Assembly: GCA_019690055.1 (NCBI GenBank)
Contig: JADGGF010000144.1
Location: 1 to 9,428 of the forward strand
Reading direction: 5' to 3'
Source: Micromonosporaceae bacterium
GTDB taxonomy: Bacteria > Actinomycetota > Actinomycetes > Mycobacteriales > Micromonosporaceae
DNA length: 9,428 bases
In this document: positions 1 through 8,300 of the stretch, piece after piece
How positions within the stretch are numbered: the stretch's first letter is position 1
How the letters are laid out: each line of letters begins with the position of its first letter
Translations under genes and position numbers: made by a program
The notes under the pieces: model-generated
The model's database searches: none
What the model was told of the DNA's origin: nothing
Seen by the model: the letters and a program-made list of their open reading frames with translations, nothing else

Positions 1-1605
1 ATGCTGCGGCGGCAGACACTCGTGGCTGCCGCGCCGCTGGTCGCGGTGCACCTGCTCGCCGGCGTGTTCCGGTTCTGGCAGCTCGACCACGTCGGCTTCA
101 ACAGCGACGAGGCGGTCTACGCCGGAACCGCGGCGTCGATCGCCGGCGACCCGGAGCGCAGCGAGCTCTTTCCGATCTTCCGGGCCCACCCGGTCCTGTT
201 TCAGATGCTGGTCTCGCTGACCTACCACGGTGGCGTCAGTGACTGGTCGGCCCGTGCGGTGTCGGCGCTGGCGGGAATCCTCACGGTCACGGTCACCTAC
301 CTGCTGGGTCGGCGTTTGTACGGCCATTACGCCGGTCTGATCGCGGCTCTGCTCCTCGCGGTCATGCCCTACCACGTGGTGGTCACCCGGCAGGTCCTGC
401 TCGACGGCTTGATGACACTGACGGCGACGGTCGTCCTGTACGGCATCGTGCGGTACGTGGAGACGGCCTCGCAGCCGTGGCTGCTGGCCGCCGGCGCGGC
501 CATGGGCCTCTCCGTGATGGCCAAGGAGACGAGCCTTGTCCTGCTGGGCGGGTTGTATGCGTTCTTCGCGCTGACCCCCGCAGTACGGATCAACGTGCGG
601 GACCTGTTGCTCGCCGTCGGTGCCATGGGGTGTGTCGTCGCCGCCATACCGATCGTCCTGGCCGGATCCAACCGCACCAGCACCGGCGGGAACTACTTGC
701 TCTGGCAGATCCTCCGGCGACCGAACCACGAGTTCTACTTCTACTTCGCAGTCGTGCCGTGGGCGGTCGGTATCGGGGTGGTCATCGCGGCGGCGGCGGG
801 GCTGGTGTGGCTCCGCCGCGAGCGCACCTGGCGGGAGCGCCTGCTGGTGTCGTGGATGACCGTTCCCGTCGTCTTCTTCACGCTGTGGCCGGTCAAGGGT
901 TACCAGTATCTCCTCCCGATCGCTCCGGTGCTGGCGGTGCTCGCCGCGCGGACGCTCGTCCGCGTGCCGGATGCGCTGCGCCCAGCCACCACGCCGCCGG
1001 CCCCGGGCGGCTTGGCCGCGAAACCCAACCGCCTCGCCGCGAGACTGGACCGCTTGGCGCCGTGGTGGTCAGGGCTGCGACGGAAGACGTGGTTCCCCGT
1101 GGTCGTGGCCGCGACGCTCGTGGCGCTGCTCGCGACCAGTCTTGCCGTTCCGGCATGGCGACAGATCGCGCCGTCGATGAGCGGGACGTTCCTGGCCGGG
1201 ACCGGCGGGTTGCCCGGCGGCCGCGAGGCCGGCCTCTGGGTCCGGGACAACGTCCCCGAGGGCGCACAGTTGCTGACCATCGGGCCTTCGATGGCCAACG
1301 TTCTCATGTTCTATGGAGGTCGCCGCGCCTTCGCCTTGTCGGTGAGCCCGAACCCCGCGGCCCGAAACCCCTCGTACGTGCCGATTGAGAATCCGGATCG
1401 CGCGCTCCGCGAGGGCCAGTTCCAGTACATCGTCTGGGACTCGTACACCGCCAACCGGACGAGCTTCTTCGCCGAGAAGGCATTGGAGCTGGTCGAACGC
1501 TACCACGGCGTCCCCGTCTACACGGGATCGGTGAGCGTCGAGGGCCCCTCGGGCGAACCGACGACCACGCCTGTGATCATCATCTACCGGGTGGGGGTGC
1601 CATGA
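1..1605 (+). CDS. GT39/PMT-family membrane glycosyltransferase
   Basis: Probable dolichyl/polyprenyl-phosphate-sugar-dependent glycosyltransferase of the PMT_2/ArnT-like superfamily (GT39), which moves a sugar from a lipid carrier to an acceptor on the outer face of the membrane. The 534-residue product has about 10 hydrophobic helices (roughly residues 8-22, 83-103, 107-128, 133-152, 160-190, 200-221, 248-270, 280-297, 300-318, 364-384). The first outer loop carries the family-type acidic motif NSDEAVYA (D36, E37), and AHPVLF follows at 62-67. Other family-like stretches are SVMAKETSLVLL (171-182) and KGYQYLLPIAPVLAVL (299-314). A Pro/Arg-rich loop (325-362) precedes the last helix, and a soluble tail of about 145 residues (390-534) is probably extracytoplasmic. 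The ATG is the first base of the window, so its ribosome site is not visible. The N-terminus (short basic start, helix, DE loop) looks complete. Its stop overlaps the next start in ATGA. Family call is firm; sugar and acceptor are unknown. Confidence 0.88.
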   Translation: MLRRQTLVAAAPLVAVHLLAGVFRFWQLDHVGFNSDEAVYAGTAASIAGDPERSELFPIFRAHPVLFQMLVSLTYHGGVSDWSARAVSALAGILTVTVTYLLGRRLYGHYAGLIAALLLAVMPYHVVVTRQVLLDGLMTLTATVVLYGIVRYVETASQPWLLAAGAAMGLSVMAKETSLVLLGGLYAFFALTPAVRINVRDLLLAVGAMGCVVAAIPIVLAGSNRTSTGGNYLLWQILRRPNHEFYFYFAVVPWAVGIGVVIAAAAGLVWLRRERTWRERLLVSWMTVPVVFFTLWPVKGYQYLLPIAPVLAVLAARTLVRVPDALRPATTPPAPGGLAAKPNRLAARLDRLAPWWSGLRRKTWFPVVVAATLVALLATSLAVPAWRQIAPSMSGTFLAGTGGLPGGREAGLWVRDNVPEGAQLLTIGPSMANVLMFYGGRRAFALSVSPNPAARNPSYVPIENPDRALREGQFQYIVWDSYTANRTSFFAEKALELVERYHGVPVYTGSVSVEGPSGEPTTTPVIIIYRVGVP

Positions 1606-3056
1606 TGAGCACGTTCCGCTCGAGGACCCGTGTGATCGCTGTCGTTCTGGGTGTCGTCGGAGCCCTCGTGACGCCGTCCGTCGCCAGTGCCCGGTCCTCG
1701 ACGCCGACACGGACGCCCATCGATCACTTCATATTCTTAATGCAGGGTGACCGATCCTTCGACAACTACTTCGGTACGTTCCCGGGGGCGGACGGGATAC
1801 CCGACGACGTGTGCATGCCCCGGGTGCTCGGCGCCGACGAGAGCGATTGCGTGAAGCCGTTTCCCTTGCACGGGACCGCGGTCGAGCGGCTGGGCGCCGG
1901 CGAGAGCGTGCTCGCCCACCAGGTCAATGACGGCCGGATGGACGGCTTCGTCGACGCGTACCGCCGTCAGGGGCGGGACGGCACCTCGGCGATGGGGTAC
2001 TACGACGAACGGGATCTGGCGACCTACTGGGACATTGCCCGGCAGTATGTGCTCTTCGACCGGTTCTTCTCGGCAACGCCCCTGGGCATCCGGGTGAACC
2101 GGTCCTACTGGGTCGCCGCCGCCCCGCCGGGTACGGACCCGACGGAACCCGGAGCATACGGAGATCAACTCACAATCTTCGATCGTCTGACCGGGGCCGG
2201 CGTCAGTTGGAAGTTCTACGTCGAGAACTACGATCCCACCGAGACGTACCGGGCGGCGACGGACACCGACCCAGCGAGCCAGACCGTTCGCGTGCCGCTG
2301 CTCAACTACGCCCGGTTCCTCGACAACCCGGCGCTCAACGCGAATATCGTCGATCTTGACGAGTACTACCGCGACCTGGAGCAGGGGACTCTGCCGGCCG
2401 TCGCCTTTGTCACCACCTCGGGCGCGAACGAGCGGTCGGCGGGCTCGATGGCGGCGGGTCAGGCGCTGGTCCGGACGATGCTCAACCGGCTGATGCTCAG
2501 CCGCTACTGGGAGCGCTCGGCGTTCCTGTGGTCCTACGACGGCAGCGGCGGCTGGTACGACCACGTGGTACCGCCGGTGATCGACGGCACGCAGGCCGGC
2601 CTGCGGGTGCCCGCGGTCCTGGTGAGTCCCTACGCCCGGTCGGGGCACATCGACCACACGCAGCTGGATTACACCAGTGCATTGAAGTTTATCGAGTACA
2701 ACTGGGACCTCCCCCCGCTGACCACCCGCGACGCGACCGCCGAGAGCATCAGTGGCGCGTTCGACTTCACGGCCCCCCCGCGGGCCCCGCGCATCATTGC
2801 GAACGGACCGGCCGTACCGGAGCTGCCGACCGGCAACACCGCGATGATCTACGGGTGGTACGGCGGCGCCTTCGTGTTCGCGCTGAGCCTGCTCGCTGTG
2901 GCCGCCTACCGTTCGCGGCCGGCCGTGGCCGCCTACCGCCCGCAGCCGTCCGGGGAACTCCGCCGTCCCGAACCGTCGACGCGCACCCTGCCGTTCATAG
3001 CGCGTTCACCGCTGCTGGAGAAAGCGAATCGGACGCCGCAGGAGGTCAACCGATGA
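1602..3056 (+). CDS. Secreted membrane-anchored phosphoesterase-family protein, probably catalytically inactive
   Basis: Belongs by fold to the phosphoesterase family of phospholipase C and AcpA acid phosphatases (PF04185 type). The 484 residues begin with a signal peptide (1-30, ending ASA) and end with a membrane helix (about 413-435) and an Arg/Pro-rich tail. Family landmarks are present: RSFDNYFGTFPGADGIP (51-67), GRMDGF (111-116), MGYYDERDL (131-139), LPAVAFV (264-270), GGWYDHVVPP (316-325) and VPAVLVSPYAR (336-346). Most catalytic positions, however, differ from the family consensus as I know it: the usual QENRSFD is QGDRSFD (G49, D50); the nucleophile Ser/Thr position seems to be I163; the usual EHP is ERS (277-279); the Asp-Glu/Asp pair is D313-G314. 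A scaffold or binding role is therefore more likely than hydrolysis. A second ATG at 1605 is an equally possible start. A poor G-rich stretch (1593-1597) is the only ribosome-site candidate, so translation probably depends on coupling to the upstream gene. Codon 46 is TTA. Confidence 0.85.
   Translation: MMSTFRSRTRVIAVVLGVVGALVTPSVASARSSTPTRTPIDHFIFLMQGDRSFDNYFGTFPGADGIPDDVCMPRVLGADESDCVKPFPLHGTAVERLGAGESVLAHQVNDGRMDGFVDAYRRQGRDGTSAMGYYDERDLATYWDIARQYVLFDRFFSATPLGIRVNRSYWVAAAPPGTDPTEPGAYGDQLTIFDRLTGAGVSWKFYVENYDPTETYRAATDTDPASQTVRVPLLNYARFLDNPALNANIVDLDEYYRDLEQGTLPAVAFVTTSGANERSAGSMAAGQALVRTMLNRLMLSRYWERSAFLWSYDGSGGWYDHVVPPVIDGTQAGLRVPAVLVSPYARSGHIDHTQLDYTSALKFIEYNWDLPPLTTRDATAESISGAFDFTAPPRAPRIIANGPAVPELPTGNTAMIYGWYGGAFVFALSLLAVAAYRSRPAVAAYRPQPSGELRRPEPSTRTLPFIARSPLLEKANRTPQEVNR
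2898..2938 (+). repeat. Short tandem duplication, 27-bp period
   Basis: The 14-base string gtggccgcctaccg occurs at 2898-2911 and again at 2925-2938, a 27-base (9-codon) step. It repeats VAAYR plus a Pro-containing stretch in the cytoplasmic tail just after the membrane helix of the phosphoesterase-family protein. It keeps the frame and looks like a small local slippage or duplication event. Confidence 0.75.
3040..3046 (+). promoter_or_regulatory. Ribosome binding site deciding the start of the GH99-like gene
   Basis: AGGAGGT, a near-complete anti-Shine-Dalgarno match, lies 6 bases before the ATG at 3053 and inside the end of the upstream gene. It supports 3053 over the much earlier in-frame ATG at 2528. 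Confidence 0.85.
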
Positions 3057-5386
3057 CGCGGTTCCGGCGGTTGGCGGCCGCCGTCGTCAGTGCCGTGATC
3101 GCCGGCTTGGTCGGCCAGCCGGTCTACGGGGCGCCCGCGACCACCGACCTGGCCGCGTCACAGCAACGTCCGTGGGTGACGGTGACGGTGCAGACGGTGC
3201 CCGCGCTGGCCGGTGTTCGGATGCGGTTTGACCAGTGGTCGATGGTGACCGACAGCCAGGGGCGGGCGTCGGTCACCGTCGCGCACAACTTCGCGAGCCA
3301 CACGCTGGAGCTCATTGACACCACCGTGACGGCGGCGGACCGCCGCTACGAGTTCATCCGGTGGGCCGGACAACGGGATCCGGACCAGGCCTTCCTCCCC
3401 ACGCTCACCGGGCTGCCGACCCGGATGAACTACACGATCACCGCGGCGTTCAGCGTCCATTTCCCGGTCATGACGACCTTCCTCGATGAGGAAGGCCAGT
3501 CCGTCCGACCGTCCGAAGTGACCTCCGTTCAGCTGCGCAGCGACGCTGGGAAGGCGGTTGACCTGACCCCCGGCGAAACGACCTGGGTACTCGGCGTGAT
3601 GCCCTCGTACGCCAGGGGCGTCATCCACCTCTCCGACGTGTCGTACTCGGTGTACAGCGTGATCGTGCGAGGGTCCAATGTGGTCGACGCAGGTCGGCTG
3701 AGATTCGATCCGTCGACGGGAAGGGACCTCGTCATCACCATTCCGTTCCACCGCCTGACGGTCACGACGCGTGATGCGCTGTTCGGCAGGCCGTCCGGAT
3801 CGGCGGTCAGGGTTACCGGACCGGATGGCGTGACGCATAACGTCGGGCTCCGGGAGGACGGCTCGGCGGTGATCGCGCGTCTGCCGCGCGGAAAGTACCT
3901 GGTCGACCTCAAGGGCGCGGACGGGATCGTCATGAGTCGGGAGGTCAGCATCTCCCGGGACATCGAAGTGGAGATCGTCGTCGTCGGCTGGCTCGATCTC
4001 GTCGTGGTCATCCTGTTCGGACTGGCCCTGGCCATCGGGCTGCTGCTCGTGGGCCGGCCGCGGTGGCGGCGCGCGGTGCGGGTGGCCCTCCGCCGGGTGG
4101 TCAGCCCGCTCCGGATTGGCGGATCTCGGCCGGCAGCCTCCGGCCAGGCGTCGAGACTACTCACGACCCGTCTGGCGCGCGCCTGGTTCGTCGTGACCGC
4201 GTTTCTCCGCCACCTCATGCCGACCTGGTGGGTCCGTGTCCTGGTCGCGGTGCTGGCGCTGGCCGTGGTGATCATGCTGCCGGACGCCGCGCGGGCCAAC
4301 CCAGCCCGGGCCGAGGCGAGGCAACCCGTCCCCGTCTTCGCCTACTACTACGCGTGGTTCAACACCACGTCCTGGGAGCGGGCCAAGACCGACTATCCGT
4401 TGCTCGGCCGGTACTCCAGCGATGACCCCGCGGTGGTACGCCAGCACATCGAGTGGGCGAAGGACGCTGGAATCGATGGATTCATCGTCAGCTGGAAGGA
4501 CACCGAGACCAACAACCGTCGGCTGCGCTTGGTGATGACGATCGCCCGCGAGCTGGATTTCAAGCTCGCCATGATCTATCAAGGGCTGGACTTCGAACGC
4601 AAGCCGCAGCCCGTCCAGCGGGTGGCGGCGGATTTCCGGACCTTCCGGGAGGAGTTCGCACCTGATCCCGTCTTCTACCGGATTCGTGGCAAGCCGCTGA
4701 CCATCTGGAGCGGGACCTGGGCCTTCTCGTACGAGGAGATCGCCGCTGTCACGGACCAGGTCCGTGACGGGATGCTCGTGCTCGCCACCGAGAAGGGCGT
4801 CGACGGTTATCAAAGGATAGCTGATCTCGTCGACGGCGACGCCTACTACTGGTCCTCGGTGAACCCCGAGACCAACACCTACTACGACGAGAAGCTGCGG
4901 GACATGAGCGAGGCGATCCACGCTGACGGCAAGCTCTGGATCGCCCCGCTCGCGCCCGGATTCGACGCACGCCTGGTGGGCGGTACGCGTGAGGTGCCGC
5001 GCAAGGATGGCGAGACGCTGCGCCGGGAGTACGCCGCCGCCGTCAACTCGTCGCCCGACCTGCTGGGATTGATCAGCTGGAACGAGTTCAGCGAGAACAC
5101 CCACGTCGAACCGTCCGAGCGATACGGGACTCGATATCTCGACGTCCTCCGGGAACTGCGTGGTACAACAGTGCCCGAGCCGACGTTCGCCGCTGATTCG
5201 AGCCAGAACGATGCGTTGGCGATGGTTTCGCAATATTGGCCCAACATCCTGATTCTCGCCGCATTTCCGCTGTTCCTCGTTGGCATGACCACTGTCGCCG
5301 CGCGTCGGCGTCGCCGCTACGGTGCGACGACCAACTCAACGTCACAGTCGTCCGATGTCCCGCTGTCTGGAGGCTCGATCTCATGA
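3053..5386 (+). CDS. Membrane-anchored GH99-like glycoside hydrolase with N-terminal beta-domains
   Basis: The start at 3053 is chosen because AGGAGGT lies 6 bases upstream, the ATG overlaps the previous stop in ATGA, and it gives a clean signal peptide (1-27). The frame is open further upstream only as a shadow of gene 2. The 777-residue protein has beta-rich Ig-like or carboxypeptidase-regulatory-like stretches (about 40-310), a helix at 312-334, an Arg-rich loop (335-393), a helix at 391-409, a hydrolase domain (424-705), a last helix (730-750) and RRRRRYG. The positive-inside rule puts both the beta-domains and the hydrolase outside the cell. The hydrolase resembles GH99/GH71-type endo-alpha-mannosidases: PVFAYYYAWF (426-435), then AGIDGFIVSW (472-481), KLAMIYQG (504-511) and ISWNEFSENTHVEP (674-687). 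N-E-x-x-E (E678, E681) matches the catalytic Glu pair of GH99. It may trim or remodel a mannose-containing surface glycan; the substrate is inferred from the family only. Confidence 0.85.
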   Translation: MTRFRRLAAAVVSAVIAGLVGQPVYGAPATTDLAASQQRPWVTVTVQTVPALAGVRMRFDQWSMVTDSQGRASVTVAHNFASHTLELIDTTVTAADRRYEFIRWAGQRDPDQAFLPTLTGLPTRMNYTITAAFSVHFPVMTTFLDEEGQSVRPSEVTSVQLRSDAGKAVDLTPGETTWVLGVMPSYARGVIHLSDVSYSVYSVIVRGSNVVDAGRLRFDPSTGRDLVITIPFHRLTVTTRDALFGRPSGSAVRVTGPDGVTHNVGLREDGSAVIARLPRGKYLVDLKGADGIVMSREVSISRDIEVEIVVVGWLDLVVVILFGLALAIGLLLVGRPRWRRAVRVALRRVVSPLRIGGSRPAASGQASRLLTTRLARAWFVVTAFLRHLMPTWWVRVLVAVLALAVVIMLPDAARANPARAEARQPVPVFAYYYAWFNTTSWERAKTDYPLLGRYSSDDPAVVRQHIEWAKDAGIDGFIVSWKDTETNNRRLRLVMTIARELDFKLAMIYQGLDFERKPQPVQRVAADFRTFREEFAPDPVFYRIRGKPLTIWSGTWAFSYEEIAAVTDQVRDGMLVLATEKGVDGYQRIADLVDGDAYYWSSVNPETNTYYDEKLRDMSEAIHADGKLWIAPLAPGFDARLVGGTREVPRKDGETLRREYAAAVNSSPDLLGLISWNEFSENTHVEPSERYGTRYLDVLRELRGTTVPEPTFAADSSQNDALAMVSQYWPNILILAAFPLFLVGMTTVAARRRRRYGATTNSTSQSSDVPLSGGSIS
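5369..5373 (+). promoter_or_regulatory. Ribosome binding site deciding the start of the metallophosphoesterase gene
   Basis: GGAGG lies 9 bases before the ATG at 5383, inside the end of the GH99-like gene. With the signal peptide that follows, it rules out the in-frame upstream ATG at 5236. Confidence 0.8.
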
Positions 5387-8300
5387 GCTCGCGATGGTTG
5401 CGTTCGGCGTTGGCCGCCACGGCGGCAGCTCTGTTGACCGTGGTTGTCAGTAGGCCGGTTCACGCCGAACTACCGGGCGCCAGCGCTGCGTTGACGCGCG
5501 CACCGTACCTGACTGATCTGACGGCCGGATCGATTCGCGTCAACTGGGCCACCGCGACGCAAACCACCGGGGTGGTCAAGTACGGACCGGCGGGCGACTG
5601 TACCGCCAATACCGTGCCGGCGTCGGTCGTTGGTACCCCGATCACGGTCAACGGGGTGACGGAGTACCAGCATTCCGTGGCGTTGACCGGGCTGCAACCC
5701 GGCACCACCTACTGTTACCGTGTCTACACCGGTGGCCCGGAGAGCACGGATCTGCTGGGAGCCAACCCTTCCCCGCAGTTCACCACGTTGAGCCCGGTCG
5801 GATCGACCGAGCCGTTCAGCTTCGTTGTGCTCAGTGACTCGGGTGACACCACCAACAGTACGGGCAACAACGACGGCTCCCTCAACCAGAACCAGGCGAG
5901 CATTCACGCCCAGATTGCGGCAAGCGGCGCGCGGTTCGCGATTGTGACGGGCGACATCGTCCACCCGTCGGGTAGTCCCACGAACTACGGCGACCTGAAC
6001 CAGACGGGTCCCAATGTCAGCTCCTTCTTCGGTCCGCAGTACTGGGCGGTCCCGGGGCAGTCGGTACCGCTCTACGTCGCGAGCGGAAACCACGCCAAGA
6101 ACGCGACGTTCCTGTCCACCTTCCCGCAGACGTCGGTGGCGGCCGGATCGGGAGGCGTCAACGGCCTCGTGAGCTACCCGTCGTACTTCGGCTCGAATCC
6201 GGGCGACTTCGCCACGACGTACTACGCGTTCTCCATGGGGAACGTGCGGTTCTACGTTCTCGAGGCGGCCTGGCAGGACACCAATGTGGGCAGTGCCGAT
6301 GGCGGGGCCTGCGGCACGTACTGCGCCAAGTACCAGGTCGATCACGCGGCGCACTGGACCGTCGACTCGGCGCAGTATCAGTGGTTGGCGGCCGACCTGG
6401 CGGCGCACCCCGGCGGGCTCAAGTTCGCCTTCTTCCACTTCCCGCTCCGCTCCGACGACAAGAGCCAGCCGAGCTCGGTCTATCTGCAGAACACGCCCGG
6501 GAGCACCGGCAGCCTGGAGGAGCTCCTCCACGAGCACGGGGTGAACCTGGTCTTCAACGGCCATTCGCACACGTATCAGCGATTGGTCGCCCCGCCCGGT
6601 GGTGTGCCGAGCTATGTCCTCGGCGGTGGCGGCGGGCGGCTCGTCGCGGTGGGCAACGCTCCCGGCGGGTGCTCCACCATGAACGCGTACGCGCTCGGCT
6701 GGTCGTACAGCTCCGGGGGCTCGTCCTGTGGCGCGGCGAGTAAGCCGACCAGCCCGGCGCAGGTGCACCACTTCGTCAAGGTGACCGTGGATGGAACCGG
6801 GGTCACCGTCACGCCGATCAACGCCCTGGGCCAGGCCTTCGACGTGGTGAGGTACGATTTCGCGCCCGACGCCGTCGCGCCGAGCGCTCCGGGCAATCTG
6901 ACGGCGAACCTGGCGCCCGGGGCGGGCCGGGTGACCCTGCAGTGGACCGGTGCGACCGACAACATCGGCGTGGCGGCCTATGACATCTACCGCGGTGGCG
7001 TCTGGTTGGCCACGACGACCGGCACGGCGCGCTCCTACGTCGACACGTCGGCCGGTCCCGGCGCCAGTTACGTCTACGAGGTTCGGGCCCGCGACCTGGC
7101 CGGTAACGCGACCGGGGCGACGGTGGCCGTCGGAAATCCGGACACCATCCCGCCGAGCGTGCCCACCAACGTGCAGGCGTCGGCGACTGGTCCCACCAGC
7201 GTCACCATCAGCTGGGGGCCGTCGTCGGACAACGTGGGTGTGACCAGCTACACCGTCCGCCGGGACGGTCAGCCGGTGGCGACCACCAGCGACACGACCT
7301 ACGTCGACACCGGGCTCACCCCCGGCAGCACCCATCAGTACACGGTCAGCGCCACCGACGCGGCCGGGAACCACTCCGCCTTCAGCCAACCCGCGACGGC
7401 GACCACCGAGCCGGATAGTTCGCCGCCGAGTGTGCCGTCGGGGTTGGTGGTGGATTCGGTGTCGGCGTCGTCGGTGTCGTTGTCGTGGGGGGCGTCGACG
7501 GATGATGTGGGGGGTGTTCGGTATGAGGTGTTGCGGGACGGGGTGTTGGTTGGGTCGACGTCGTTGACGAGTTTTGTGGATACGACGGTGTCGGCTGAGT
7601 CGACGTACTCGTATGTGGTGCGGGCGGTTGATGCGGCGGGTAACACGTCGTCGAGTGATGCGTTGTCGGTGACGACGTTGCCGGCGTGGTTGGTGTTTGG
7701 TGATGGGTTCGAGTCGGGTGGCTTGGGGCTGTGGAACCCGGTTGCTGATCTCGGGGTGCAGAGTGATGTGGTGCACTCGGGTGGGTACGCGGTTCGGCAG
7801 ACGAGTTCGGGGACGGCGACGTATGCGTACCGGGATCTGTCGGGTGGCTATGGCGAGTTGTGGATCTCGGGTTGGGTTTATGTGGTGAGTCGGTCGACGT
7901 CGGTGAACCTGTTTGGGTTCCGGGCGTCGACGGGTGCGTCGATTGTCAATGTGTATGTGGACAGTCGGGGTCTGTTGTCGTTGCGTAACAACGCTGGGGG
8001 GGTGACCACGTACAGCACGACGGTGGTGCCGGTGGGGTCCTGGCATCGGGTGGTGCTGCATGCGGTGGTCAATGGTTCGTCCAGCCGCCTGGACGTGACG
8101 TTCGACGGGGTTGTGGTGCCCGAGTTGACGTTGACCGGGCAGGACCTGGGGACCAAGCCGATCGCCCGGGTGCAGTTGGGGGAGACCTCCACCGGCCGCA
8201 CCTACGACGTGATCATCGACGACCTGCTGGTCTCGACGGCGCCGATGGATGCCGCGACCACCGAGCCGGATAGTTCGCCGCCGAGTGTGCCGTCGGGGTT

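Noticed and set aside
477..1388. Plus-strand frame of 303 codons inside the glycosyltransferase gene
   Set aside because: Arg/Gly-rich product typical of an off-frame reading of GC-rich DNA; the overlapping frame encodes a clear polytopic GT39 protein.
1737..2657. Minus-strand frame of 306 codons antisense to gene 2
   Set aside because: Charged, compositionally biased product with no motif; it shadows a gene with a clear family fold on the plus strand.
2528..3052. Upstream extension of the GH99-like reading frame to an ATG at 2528
   Set aside because: This part lies inside the phosphoesterase-family gene in another frame and gives Arg/Gly/Pro-rich nonsense. The start at 3053 has a strong ribosome site and begins a signal peptide.
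5236..5382. Upstream extension of the metallophosphoesterase frame to an ATG at 5236
   Set aside because: The extra 49 residues are not conserved-looking, overlap the end of the GH99-like gene and would bury the signal peptide. The ATG at 5383 has GGAGG and the ATGA junction.
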